Shown: piece by piece, positions 9,042-16,728 of the stretch | Layout of the letters: every line of letters starts with the position of its first letter | Numbering within the stretch: position 1 is the first letter of the stretch | Source: Amycolatopsis mediterranei | GTDB taxonomy: Bacteria > Actinomycetota > Actinomycetes > Mycobacteriales > Pseudonocardiaceae | Direction of reading: 5' to 3' | Assembly: GCF_026017845.1 (NCBI RefSeq) | Contig: NZ_CP100416.1 | Span: 386,972-450,971, forward strand | Length of the DNA stretch: 64,000 nucleotides | Translations under genes and position numbers: made by a program | The notes under the pieces: model-generated | Seen by the model: only the letters and a program-made list of their open reading frames with translations | What the model was told of the DNA's origin: nothing | Database searches by the model: none

Positions 9042-9296
9042 TCAGGCGCTCGAGCCGATGCGGCCGCGCATCAGCGGCGTCAGGTCGATCGCGGCTTCCA
9101 GCGGGCGGGTCGTCCGGACCCCGTCGGCGTGGCGCCGCAGCGGGAGGTCCTGGTCCGTGGCCCAGGTCGTGGTCTTGCGCAGCGGCGCCTGGATCAGGCT
9201 GAAGCCGAAGCGGTTCCGCAGTTCGTTCCCGATGCCCCGGCGGCCACGGTGTTCTTCGTCCTCGCGGCGGAAGAGCGAGTTCACCCGGACGGCCAT
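9042..9296 (-). CDS. Hypothetical protein, 84 residues
   Basis: The frame from ATG 9296 encodes a basic, partly polar protein containing FGFSLIQAPLRKTTTWATDQ and ending MRGRIGSSA. The ATG lies four bases after the stop of another small frame (9301-9465), with a G-rich stretch upstream, so the two could be co-expressed. I recognise no family. The gene-like start context and lack of an opposing gene are the only support. Confidence 0.5.
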   Translation of the reverse strand: MAVRVNSLFRREDEEHRGRRGIGNELRNRFGFSLIQAPLRKTTTWATDQDLPLRRHADGVRTTRPLEAAIDLTPLMRGRIGSSA

Positions 9297-9300
9297 TCGT

Positions 9301-9465
9301 CTACACCCCCAGCTCTCGTCGCGGTGCTTCGGCGCCCTGGTGGGAAAACGCTTCCGCATCTCTGGTCCGGACCAGCTCGGTCGCGGCCGTGGCGGCGGTC
9401 CGTCCGGAGACGGTGAGCCTGGTCACGGCGAGCGCGCCGGGTGGCGCACTGTCCTCGACGATCAC
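9301..9465 (-). CDS. Small hypothetical protein, 54 residues
   Basis: GTG 9465 is preceded by GGGGGAGGA at good spacing and opens a frame reading MIVEDSAPPGALAVTRLTV through an Ala/Thr-rich middle to PRRELGV. The stop is four bases before the ATG of the next small frame. No family recognised; the strong ribosome site is the main argument that it is real. Confidence 0.4.
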   Translation of the reverse strand: MIVEDSAPPGALAVTRLTVSGRTAATAATELVRTRDAEAFSHQGAEAPRRELGV

Positions 9466-9766
9466 GCTGTTCCTCCCCCATGAGGTCCTGCGATTACTTG
9501 GCTTGGTTTGGTTCCGGCGCTGGTCGTTCGAACACTTCGGCCCGCCTCGACGACCGCCCGCCGCGAGCAGGCAGTCATTCACCGACACCAGCGCCCCGGC
9601 CGATGCGATTAATCCTACTCCTGGAATAATCTTCATGTCGAGGCCGTACCCAGTTGATCACCCGCTTGGCCCTGTGGCTTGCTCCATTGAGACACTGAGT
9701 AGCCGGGAGCGGGTGCCTTGACCAGGTCACGACCGCGCCGCCCAACGATCCTCGGAGGTACGACCC
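9466..9766. other. Intergenic, no gene recognised
   Basis: About 300 bases separate the small minus-strand pair from the DUF397 gene. The base composition around 9600-9690 is lower in GC than the surroundings, as expected for divergent promoters, but I cannot point to convincing -35/-10 pairs or a repeat. Confidence 0.4.
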
Positions 9767-10021
9767 ATGGCGGATTATCCGTCGTTCGCGGATTACGATC
9801 CGAACACGGCCGTGACCCTGTTCGAAGAGGCCGCCTGGGAGAAGTCGTTCGCCAGTGAGCCCAACGGCGGCAGCTGCGTCGAGGTCAACCTGGGCTCCCA
9901 AGGCGTGATCGGCGTCCGGGACACCAAGCTCGCGACCAGCCCGGTCTTCGTGTTCGACACCGCCGAGTGGGAAGCGTTCCTGATCGCCGTCAAGGCCGGG
10001 CAGTTCGACCTGCCCGCCTGA
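9767..10021 (+). CDS. DUF397 domain protein
   Basis: 84 residues: AAWEKSFASEPNGGSCVEVN, IGVRDTKLATSPVFVFD and EWEAFLIAVKAGQFD match the DUF397 pattern (W.KSS.S...G.CVEVA ... VRDSK). Proteins of this family usually accompany XRE-DUF5753 regulators, such as the one at 5695, and are thought to form small regulatory pairs in actinobacteria. ATG 9767 has CTCGGAGG upstream. A hairpin follows at 10049. Confidence 0.9.
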   Translation: MADYPSFADYDPNTAVTLFEEAAWEKSFASEPNGGSCVEVNLGSQGVIGVRDTKLATSPVFVFDTAEWEAFLIAVKAGQFDLPA

Positions 10022-10048
10022 CCGCCCGAACCGCGGAAGACAAATGGT

Positions 10049-10089
10049 GAAGGCCCCCTTCCCCGCTCTCTACGGTGAAGGAGGCCTTC
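10049..10089. terminator. Hairpin between convergent genes
   Basis: GAAGGCC (10049-10055) pairs with GGCCTTC (10083-10089); inside it CTTC (10058-10061) pairs with GAAG (10077-10080). It lies between the DUF397 gene and the end of the minus-strand operon that stops at 10133, so it can serve both. Confidence 0.6.
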
Positions 10090-10132
10090 GCGACCGTCCG
10101 GATACGTCCGGACGCTCGATGTGAGGGGAATC

Positions 10133-10678
10133 TCACCCGATTGCCGGAAGCTCCCCGCCGCGCAACCGGCCGCGGGTCCGGCGCCAGGCCACCACGACGA
10201 GCACCACGAGCCCGATCAGCGGGAGCGTGCTGATCGCCCAGCTCACGCCCATCGGCGGTCCCGGCTGTTCCAGCACCGGCAGCGCGCGCAGCTCGCCGGT
10301 GCCGGAGCCGGCGGGGCCGTTGACGGTGAAGCGCAAGGTCCAGTCGCCGGGTCGGGGCAGCGACCGGACGTCCAGGCCCCAGACCTCGCGCTTGCGCGGG
10401 TGCCGCACGAGCGGCTGGGCGCGCCGCTGCGCGCCGCCGGGGCCGAGCATCGCCAGCGTGCCCGACTTGTCTTCGATCCCGCCGTCAGGGATGAAGGTGA
10501 AGTCCAGCGACTGCATGGCTTTCAGTGGCCAGGTGCTGAACCCGACGGTCAGCCCGTACGGCCCGGCCTGCACCCGTTCGGTGTGCACGATGTTGACCGG
10601 CTCGTAGGCGTTCGCCGGCGCCGCGGTGGCGAACAGCAGCCCTGCTACCGCGGCCAGGGCAAGTAACGTCTTACGCAT
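10133..10678 (-). CDS. Secreted, membrane-anchored protein of an uncharacterised envelope operon (gene 4)
   Basis: 181 residues. A signal peptide (MRKTLLALAAVAGLLF, cleavage after APANA) is followed by an extracellular beta-rich domain beginning YEPVNIVHTERVQAGPYGL, a C-terminal membrane helix (ISTLPLIGLVVLVVVAW) and a short basic tail. ATG 10678 overlaps the end of the upstream membrane protein by 8 bases. No enzyme motif. CopC-like or YtkA-like extracytoplasmic domains are similar in layout, but I cannot assign a family. Confidence 0.75.
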   Translation of the reverse strand: MRKTLLALAAVAGLLFATAAPANAYEPVNIVHTERVQAGPYGLTVGFSTWPLKAMQSLDFTFIPDGGIEDKSGTLAMLGPGGAQRRAQPLVRHPRKREVWGLDVRSLPRPGDWTLRFTVNGPAGSGTGELRALPVLEQPGPPMGVSWAISTLPLIGLVVLVVVAWRRTRGRLRGGELPAIG

Positions 10679-11813
10679 CAGCGGTTTCCCCCTTCTTCGC
10701 GGGCGCCAGCAGGCAGAGCATCCCGCCGAACCGCCACCCGGCGAACCCGCCGAGCAGCCCCAGTGCCGCACTGAGCACGGCGGTCGTCGTCAGGTACCAG
10801 ACCGGCGGCAGGTGCGCACCGGTGTAGAGCAGGAAGCGCTGGACCGGCAGGCTCAGGCCGAGCAGCAGCCCGGCGATCCCGCCGGCGACCACGGACACCC
10901 GGCCCGGGCGCCACCCCCGGCGCCGGCCGGCCAGGTACACCAGCTCCATCAGCGCGGCCACCGGCAGCAGGGCCATCGGCGCCAGCGACGGCATCGCCGG
11001 CACCCCGGAAACCGCGTCCCGCAGCGGCAGGCCGACCAGGTCGGCGTAGGCCTTCGCCGCCCACGGCGAGAACCACCAGAACACCGCCTGCACGACCGCG
11101 ACCAGCGCCGCGGTGCCGGCCGCCCCGCCCGGACGGCGGGCGAACCCGGCACCGACGGAGACCAGCAGCACCGCCATCATCGACGTCCCGATCGCGACGG
11201 CGTCGGCGTAGTCGTCGGGCACCTGCTGCAACCCGAGCGCCAGCACCGGCCCGAAGGTGAGCAGCACGGTCAGCGACGCCAGCGTGCCGAGCCGGCCCCA
11301 GCGGTGCTCACGCGCCGCGGCGAACACCGCGGTCGTGCCGATGAGCGACACCGTGATCGACAGCAGCAGCCCGATGTGCGGCGGCGAGTCGATGACCGCG
11401 TCGAAGCCGTAAAGCCCGTGCCACCACTGGTCCCACAGGCCGTACAGCAGGAACGTCGCCGCGCCGACCCCGGAGACCAGGTAGCCCAGCGGGGCCGCGA
11501 ACGTCCGGCCGAACACGTTGACCACGCGCCCGCCGATCCGCGGGTCGACCGGCCGTCCCGCGCGCCGCGCCGCCGTCGTCAGCAGCACGACGGCGAGGCT
11601 CGCCAGGCCGACGACCGCGCTGCCCGCGTACAGGAACAGGTGCGGCAGCGTGAAGAACGTGTCCGGCCCGACGTCGTCGTGCCACTGGATGTCCCAGGTG
11701 AGCCCGACCAGTGACAGCAACGACCCGCCGAGCACGACGTTCGCCGGCAGCAACCCGGTTCGCGCCTGTTGCGTCACCGACGTGCTGCGCACGCCGGATG
11801 CGGTGAGATCCAT
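10671..11813 (-). CDS. Polytopic membrane protein with duplicated WDxxWH / PPH motif (operon gene 3)
   Basis: 380 residues, about ten hydrophobic helices. Two equivalent stretches stand out: WDIQWH (residues 40-45) with TLPH (55-58), and WDQWWH (127-132) with DSPPH (142-146). Each joins a Trp-Asp/Trp-His pair to a Pro-His about 10-14 residues later at a membrane boundary, as expected for an internal duplication forming a metal, haem or proton site (inference). ATG 11813 has AAGGAGGGGG. It is flanked by a FixH/YtkA-like gene and a secreted protein gene in one operon. Function unknown. Confidence 0.85.
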   Translation of the reverse strand: MDLTASGVRSTSVTQQARTGLLPANVVLGGSLLSLVGLTWDIQWHDDVGPDTFFTLPHLFLYAGSAVVGLASLAVVLLTTAARRAGRPVDPRIGGRVVNVFGRTFAAPLGYLVSGVGAATFLLYGLWDQWWHGLYGFDAVIDSPPHIGLLLSITVSLIGTTAVFAAAREHRWGRLGTLASLTVLLTFGPVLALGLQQVPDDYADAVAIGTSMMAVLLVSVGAGFARRPGGAAGTAALVAVVQAVFWWFSPWAAKAYADLVGLPLRDAVSGVPAMPSLAPMALLPVAALMELVYLAGRRRGWRPGRVSVVAGGIAGLLLGLSLPVQRFLLYTGAHLPPVWYLTTTAVLSAALGLLGGFAGWRFGGMLCLLAPAKKGETADA

Positions 11814-11824
11814 TCCCCCTCCTT

Positions 11825-12217
11825 CTATTTGACCAACACGGGAAAGACGACCTGCGCGGGCCCGCCGGGGCCGCGCAGCGAAACGGTGATCTCCCACTGC
11901 CCGGCCATCGGCAGCCCGACGTCCGCGGCGCGGAAGCGGCCGGGCCCGTCCGGCCCGGCGGGCACCGGCGTGAGCGCGTGCCCCATCTGCGCCATGACCG
12001 GCGCGACCGTGACGGCTTCGGGCGCTGGGCCGGTCACCGCCACCGCGAACGTGTTGCCGCCGATCCGCGGCTGCTCCGCGGAGAACTGGACGGTGTACGG
12101 GCCCGAAACCGCTTGCTGCGTGGTGGATTTCGCGCCGTTGCCGCCCCACAGCAGCCAGGCGGCACCGGCCGCCACGACCAGTGCGACGACGGCGATCAGC
12201 AACGTCGGGCGTTTCAT
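11825..12217 (-). CDS. FixH/YtkA-like membrane-anchored protein (operon gene 2)
   Basis: 130 residues. One N-terminal membrane helix (LLIAVVALVVAAGAAWLLW) and an extracytoplasmic immunoglobulin-like domain with VAPVMAQMGHALTPVPAGPDGPG and QWEITVSLRGPGG. The MAQMGHA segment is typical of YtkA/FixH-like domains that accompany copper proteins. ATG 12217 overlaps the upstream stop by 4 bases, so translation is coupled. Confidence 0.8.
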   Translation of the reverse strand: MKRPTLLIAVVALVVAAGAAWLLWGGNGAKSTTQQAVSGPYTVQFSAEQPRIGGNTFAVAVTGPAPEAVTVAPVMAQMGHALTPVPAGPDGPGRFRAADVGLPMAGQWEITVSLRGPGGPAQVVFPVLVK

Positions 12218-13611
12218 CGGGCGGCTCCTGTCGTCGGGACGTCGACCACGGCGGGGACGGTGAGCACCCGGTAGCCGCGTTCGGCCTGCAGCCAGATCCG
12301 GTACCGGCCGGGCTCGGCGAAGGTGTAGGTGAAGCTGACGTCCGGGCCGTAGGCCGCGACCGTCTCATCAGGACGGTCGGCTTGCCCCGCGACCGGCGGG
12401 ACCATCGCGTGGACGTGCGCCCACGTCGGAGCCTTGGCGGCGCCTTCGCCGGCGGGGCCGGTGAACGGCCCGGTGACGATCAGGTGGCCGAGCATGCCCA
12501 GCCACGGCTGGAGGTCCTGCGCCGGGAAGTGCGCGGTGATGGTGGCCGGCGTGCCCGGGCTGATCGTGAGGCCGACCGGGGTGCCGTCGATCGTCCTCGG
12601 TCCGGGGCCGGGTGGTTCAGGCGCGGGGGCCGCGGTGCCCTTCATGTCCACAGTGGACCGCGCGAGCTGGACACCGCCGCCGCGCCGGGCGAGTTCCGCG
12701 GCGACGGCGTAGGTGCCCGCTTCCGGATCGGCGAGGCGGACGCGGTAGTCGCCGGGGCCGACACGCACCGGGTGCAGGTGGCTCAGCCGCCCGGACGGCG
12801 AGACCAGCACCAGGTGCACGAGGGCGTTGTCGTGGACCAGCAGGTCGTCGACCGGCCGGCCGGTGGCGCCGTCGGTGAGCCGCAGCGTCAGGTCGCCTTG
12901 CCGGGCTTCGACGGCGAGGTTCACCGGCGGGCGTGAGTAATCCACTGTGGACAACCGCGCGTTCGCGTACGGGTCGGTGACGTTGTCGAACGTCGGGTCC
13001 AGCTGGCTGCCGGGCGCGGGCGGGGCGGGAGTGCTCGCCGACAGCAGCGCGCCGGTGACGGCGACGGCGAGCGCGGCGACCACGCCGCCCGCGGGGATCA
13101 GCGCGAACGCCGTCCTCTTCGCTCGCACCCCCACGATCAGGGCCAGCAGCAGGAACGCACCGGCGGCGACGAAGCCGCCGTAGGTCGCCTTCTCCCACGG
13201 TGGGACCACCCGCGCGGGCACGATGAACGGGATCGTCGCTCTTGGTCCGGCGCCATCGTCCAGCGAGAGTTCCCACGGCCCCGGCTTGTCGACTTGGAGA
13301 TTTCCCGCGTAGACACCCGGTGTGGCGCCGAGGACCACGTCGGCGCGCGAACTCGGGACGCCGCCGGCCGCGACGGCCAGGTGCAGCGTGCCGGGCGCGG
13401 TGCCCTGGTGCGTCACGACGTCGACCCGCAGCGGCGACGGTGTCGTGTCGACGCGGCGGATGATCACGGTCAGCTCGCGGGCACCGAGCGTCTGGGCGAC
13501 CTGGATGTCGGCGCCGGTCGGTGCGCCGTCGGCGTGCGCGGTCCCGCTGCCGGCCGCGATCCCCAGTGCGGCCAGCAGCATCAGCAGTGCGGCTTTCGAT
13601 TTGCTCCCCAT
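12214..13611 (-). CDS. Secreted His-motif protein with central membrane helices (operon gene 1)
   Basis: 465 residues. Signal peptide (LLMLLAALGIAAGSGTAHA), a first extracellular beta domain, two membrane helices around residues 145-195, then a second extracellular region with HLHPVRVGPGDYRVRL, WLGMLGHLIVTGP and WAHVHAMVPP. These clustered His and Met residues are where a copper or other metal site would be expected; that is inference. First gene of a four-gene run with overlaps or short gaps down to 10133. No enzyme signature. Confidence 0.85.
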   Translation of the reverse strand: MGSKSKAALLMLLAALGIAAGSGTAHADGAPTGADIQVAQTLGARELTVIIRRVDTTPSPLRVDVVTHQGTAPGTLHLAVAAGGVPSSRADVVLGATPGVYAGNLQVDKPGPWELSLDDGAGPRATIPFIVPARVVPPWEKATYGGFVAAGAFLLLALIVGVRAKRTAFALIPAGGVVAALAVAVTGALLSASTPAPPAPGSQLDPTFDNVTDPYANARLSTVDYSRPPVNLAVEARQGDLTLRLTDGATGRPVDDLLVHDNALVHLVLVSPSGRLSHLHPVRVGPGDYRVRLADPEAGTYAVAAELARRGGGVQLARSTVDMKGTAAPAPEPPGPGPRTIDGTPVGLTISPGTPATITAHFPAQDLQPWLGMLGHLIVTGPFTGPAGEGAAKAPTWAHVHAMVPPVAGQADRPDETVAAYGPDVSFTYTFAEPGRYRIWLQAERGYRVLTVPAVVDVPTTGAAR

Positions 13612-13706
13612 CGTGGTCCGAACCTAACCGGCGCGACCGGTGGCGGGCGTCACGGCGGCGAGGGAACTCCGGTCCCCGGTTCGGGGGATTCCCGGCCCCT
13701 GGGGTC

Positions 13707-14540
13707 TCAGGGATCGAGGAATTTCCGCAGGTGGGCGACCACTTCGCCGGGCTGTTCCTCGGGGAGGAAGTGGCCGCACTCGGCGAGGGCTTCGCCGGTG
13801 ACGTCGGCCGCGTACTCCCGCCAGATCTCGAGCGTCGGGAGCGTGCCGACCAGGCCGTTCGCGCCCCAGAGGGCGAGCAGGGGCTGGGTGACGCGCTTTC
13901 CGGCTTCGAAGTCGGCGTCGTCGAGTTCGGCGTCGTCGGGGAAGGAGGCGCGGTAGTCGTCGAAGCCGGCCCTGAGCGCGCCCGGCTGGGAGAAGGCGCG
14001 CACGTACTCGGCCTGCGTGTCGGCGTCGAGAGCGTGGCGCTGGTAGGTCCACCGTTCGAAGAAGTAGCCGAGGTAGGCGGCGATGTTCTGCCCGGCCAGC
14101 AGTTCCGGCAGGTCGGGCTGGAGGTGGAAGAGCCAGTGCCAGGACGGCTTCGCGATGACGTCGAGCCGCTGCCACATCGCGCGGGTGGGCACGATGTCGA
14201 GCACGGCGAGGCGGTCGACCTGGTCCGGGCGGTCGAGGGCCCAGCGGTGGGCGACCCGGCCGCCGCGGTCGTGCCCGGCGACGGCGGTCTTCGCGAAGCC
14301 CAGGTGGTCGGCGAGGGCGGCGATGTCGGCGGCCATCGTGCGCTTGTCGTAGCCGGACTTGGGTTTGTCGCTGTGGCCGTAGCCGCGCAGGTCGGGGGCG
14401 ATCACGGTGTGCGTCTCGGCGAGCGGCGCCATGACCTGGCGCCAGCAGTGCGACGTCTGCGGCCAGCCGTGCAGCAGGAACAGCGGCGGGCCGTCGCCGG
14501 CTCGCCGGTAGTGCATCCGAATGCCGTTCACGGTGGCCAT
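13707..14540 (-). CDS. Alpha/beta hydrolase, haloacetate dehalogenase / epoxide hydrolase-like
   Basis: 277 residues from ATG 14540 (an ATG at 14558 would add six). Oxyanion motif LLHGWPQTSHCW, DLRGYGHSDKP, and the nucleophile elbow GHDRGGRVAHRWALDRP, in which Asp is the nucleophile as in fluoroacetate dehalogenases and epoxide hydrolases. LDIVPT, FHLQP and the final ECGHFLPEEQP His fit the same group. Substrate specificity cannot be told from sequence alone. Divergent from the CGNR gene, with two shared palindromes between them. Confidence 0.88.
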   Translation of the reverse strand: MATVNGIRMHYRRAGDGPPLFLLHGWPQTSHCWRQVMAPLAETHTVIAPDLRGYGHSDKPKSGYDKRTMAADIAALADHLGFAKTAVAGHDRGGRVAHRWALDRPDQVDRLAVLDIVPTRAMWQRLDVIAKPSWHWLFHLQPDLPELLAGQNIAAYLGYFFERWTYQRHALDADTQAEYVRAFSQPGALRAGFDDYRASFPDDAELDDADFEAGKRVTQPLLALWGANGLVGTLPTLEIWREYAADVTGEALAECGHFLPEEQPGEVVAHLRKFLDP

Positions 14541-14544
14541 GTTC

Positions 14545-14605
14545 TCTAACCGGTTCATGGGGTTAGACGGTACCGCTGCTTCTAACTGTCTTCAAGGGTT
14601 AGAAT
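14545..14605. promoter_or_regulatory. Two TCTAAC(C/T)-N9-GGTTAGA operators and a leaderless -10
   Basis: TCTAACC-N9-GGTTAGA occupies 14545-14567 and TCTAACT-N9-GGTTAGA occupies 14581-14603, both 23 bases long and 36 bases apart. TAGAAT at 14600-14605 is a -10 placed seven bases before the CGNR start ATG 14613. A related site (CTTAACC-N9-GGTTAGA) lies before the PLP enzyme at 18784. Probable operator of the CGNR protein (inference). Confidence 0.65.
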
Positions 14606-14612
14606 GCTGGGC

Positions 14613-15164
14613 ATGGAATGGGTCTTCGACGGCGGACGGCCGTGCCTCGACCTCGTCAACACGATGCGCAGCCGGCACGAAGAGGGGGTGGAGCTGCTGA
14701 CCGGTCCGGACGCGCTGGCCGAGTGGCTGGCGCTGGCCGGGTTCACGACGGGCCCGGTGCCGGTGACGGCGGGCAATGTGCTGGCGGCGAAGGCGCTGCG
14801 GGAGGCGATCGACCGGGTGCTGCTGCCGCCGGAGGTGCCTTCGAAGATGGACGTGGACCTGGTCAACAACGCGGCAGCCTCGGCCCCGGCGCCCCCACCG
14901 CGCCTCGCGCTGGTCGACGGCGTGCTGCGTCGGGAGGTCCCGGCCGCGAAGGACCCGGTGGCGGCGGCGTTCGCGGCCTTGGCGGCGGACGCGATCGACC
15001 TGGCCACGAGCGACGCGGAGGTCCGCATCTGCGCGGCAGACGACTGCGGCCAGCGCTTCTGCGACGCCTCACCGCGCCGGAACCGCCAGTGGTGCTCGAT
15101 GGCCCGCTGCGGAAACCGCGCCAAGGCCCGCGCCCACTACGCCCGCACCCTCACCCGCGACTGA
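14613..15164 (+). CDS. CGNR zinc-finger regulator (ABATE domain)
   Basis: 183 residues. N-terminal ABATE-type domain starts EWVFDGGRPCLDLVNTMRSR. The C-terminal zinc finger reads VRICAADDCGQRFCDASPRRNRQWCSMARCGNRAKARAHY with the CGNR signature. The family is thought to be transcriptional regulators binding DNA through the finger. ATG 14613 fits the family N-terminus and lies seven bases after TAGAAT; ATG 14604 would overlap that hexamer. Probably controls itself and the divergent hydrolase. Confidence 0.9.
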   Translation: MEWVFDGGRPCLDLVNTMRSRHEEGVELLTGPDALAEWLALAGFTTGPVPVTAGNVLAAKALREAIDRVLLPPEVPSKMDVDLVNNAAASAPAPPPRLALVDGVLRREVPAAKDPVAAAFAALAADAIDLATSDAEVRICAADDCGQRFCDASPRRNRQWCSMARCGNRAKARAHYARTLTRD

Positions 15165-15185
15165 CGCCCGCGACGGCACCGCCGT

Positions 15186-15269
15186 GTCGACCCGCCAATC
15201 ACGCGAGTCGACCTTCCAATCACGCGAGTTGACCCTTCAGACACGCGAGATGCCCGTTGAGTCACGCAT
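15186..15269. repeat. Four tandem 21-bp degenerate repeats
   Basis: Units start at 15186, 15207, 15228 and 15249. The first is GTCGACCCGCCAATCACGCGA in two parts: GTCGACCCGCC and AATCACGCGA; unit 2 differs at two positions, and units 3 and 4 drift further but keep (G)TCACGC or ACACGCGA at the end. The array fills the gap between the convergent CGNR and MpaB-type genes. It has no spacers, so it is not CRISPR. Confidence 0.8.
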
Positions 15270-15286
15270 CTCGCCCGCGGGGATGG

Positions 15287-16153
15287 TCAGGGGCGAGGCT
15301 GCGCGCCCGGCCCGTCGTGGCGGACCAACGCCCGATAGACCTTCGGGTGCGCGCGCAGCCACACGTTGAGCTTCCCGACCCACCGCATGGGCGCCGTCCG
15401 CACCCAGGCCGGGATCGGCGTGCACGCGATCCGCACGCACGCCGCGAACCGCTCGAACCGTCGCTGGTCCGCGTCCGTCCACTGCAGACCCAGCGTCTCC
15501 CGCAACGAAGGCGGCAAAGTGGCCCGGACCAACAACATCTGACCCCGCTGCAGCCGCCGCCACCACGAATCCGGCAGGAACCGCACCGGCTTCGGCGCCG
15601 TCCGGATCGTTTCGAACAACGTCTCGATCGTCGAGTTCGCCCCGAAACCCGCCACCATCGCGTCGTAGTACCGCTCGAAATCCGCCCAATCGCGCGGCAG
15701 GTCCCGCTCCCGGATCCCGAGCACCAGCCCGATTCCACGCATCTGCGCGTAATACTCCGAAAGCTCCGATGTGGACAGTGGCTGCCCGAAGAACCGTTGC
15801 GCGTCAACCGGAGCCTTCACCAGCGTCGCGTGCACCCACGCATACGCCGCCGGATCCAATGCGCTGTACCGCCGCCCGTCCGCGACGCCCGTGAACGTCC
15901 GGTGCAACGCCCGCAACCGCGCGGCTTCCACCCGCGCACCGGCCGTACCGCCGTAGACGTAGATCGACAGCGACGCGACCGTCCGCATCAGCCGCGTCCA
16001 CGGATCCGCCGTGTAGTCCGAATGATCCCGCACGCCCGCCGCGACGACCGGGTGTGCCACCTGCAGCACCAGGACCTGCTCCGCCAGCAGCGCGTCGCGG
16101 AAGTCGCCGAAGTACTTCCACGCCGCCGTGCCGCGGACGATCGGCCGCGCCAT
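15287..16153 (-). CDS. MpaB-family oxygenase (DUF2236)
   Basis: 288 residues. Family of latex-clearing/MpaB-like haem proteins. Marks: the N-terminal GTAAWKYFGDFRDALLAEQVLVLQVAHPVVAAGVRDHS with the putative haem-contact His, RLRALHRTFTGV, the AYAWVHATL segment and YYAQMRGIGLVLGI. ATG 16153 overlaps the TetR stop by one base (TGATG), so it is expressed with the regulator and the amidase upstream. Substrate unknown. Confidence 0.88.
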   Translation of the reverse strand: MARPIVRGTAAWKYFGDFRDALLAEQVLVLQVAHPVVAAGVRDHSDYTADPWTRLMRTVASLSIYVYGGTAGARVEAARLRALHRTFTGVADGRRYSALDPAAYAWVHATLVKAPVDAQRFFGQPLSTSELSEYYAQMRGIGLVLGIRERDLPRDWADFERYYDAMVAGFGANSTIETLFETIRTAPKPVRFLPDSWWRRLQRGQMLLVRATLPPSLRETLGLQWTDADQRRFERFAACVRIACTPIPAWVRTAPMRWVGKLNVWLRAHPKVYRALVRHDGPGAQPRP

Positions 16154-16728
16154 CAAGCTCCGCGGATCAGCATCATCAGGGGCTCGGCCACCGGCGTGTC
16201 CGTCTCGCCGGTCGCCAGCCGCCGCAGCTGCAGCCCCGCGATCAGCGCCACCACCGGGCCGGCCAGCCGCCGCGGCTCCGGGACGCCCAGCGCTTCCAGG
16301 ATCGTCACGGCCAGCTCGTCATAAGCCGCGAAGCAGCGCGAAGAAGCCTCGCGCAGCTCGGGATCGCGGGCGGACTGGAGGTACAGCTCGTGCGCGCCGA
16401 GCTCGTCGGCGCCGAACGGCAGCTGCGCGATGACGTGCTCGACGACCGACGCCGCCTGCTCGACACTGAGGCCTTCCGCGCGGTGGCCGTCGACGATCGC
16501 GCCGAGCTTCGCCGTCTCCTCCTCGACGAACAGCAGCATCGCCTCGCGCAGCAACGCCGTCTGGCTCGCGAAGTGGTAGGTCAGCGTGCCGAGCGAGACG
16601 CCCGCGGCGGCCACGATCCGGCGGTTCGTCAGCCCGCCGACCCCGTGTTCGCCGACGACGGTCAGCGCGCCGCGCAGGATGGCGTCCCGGGTGCTTACCA
16701 GCTTTTCTCGGGATGCCGCTCCGGCCAC
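16153..16728 (-). CDS. TetR-family regulator
   Basis: 191 residues from GTG 16728. The HTH reads STRDAILRGALTVVGEHGVGGLTNRRIVAAAGVSLGTLTYHFAS, then a C-terminal ligand domain to LMMLIRGA. It lies between the amidase (34-base overlap) and the MpaB-type gene. A perfect 18-bp palindrome before the amidase (18091-18108) is the likely operator. Confidence 0.88.
   Translation of the reverse strand: MAGAASREKLVSTRDAILRGALTVVGEHGVGGLTNRRIVAAAGVSLGTLTYHFASQTALLREAMLLFVEEETAKLGAIVDGHRAEGLSVEQAASVVEHVIAQLPFGADELGAHELYLQSARDPELREASSRCFAAYDELAVTILEALGVPEPRRLAGPVVALIAGLQLRRLATGETDTPVAEPLMMLIRGA

Noticed and set aside
12944..12960. Further DnaA-box-like TCCACTGTGGACA sequences inside genes (also near 32521)
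   Set aside because: They encode Ser/Thr-Val-Asp in frame and recur through codon preference, so they were not counted as boxes.
15186..15269. CRISPR array
   Set aside because: Units are directly adjacent with no spacers, the repeats degrade, and no cas gene is present.
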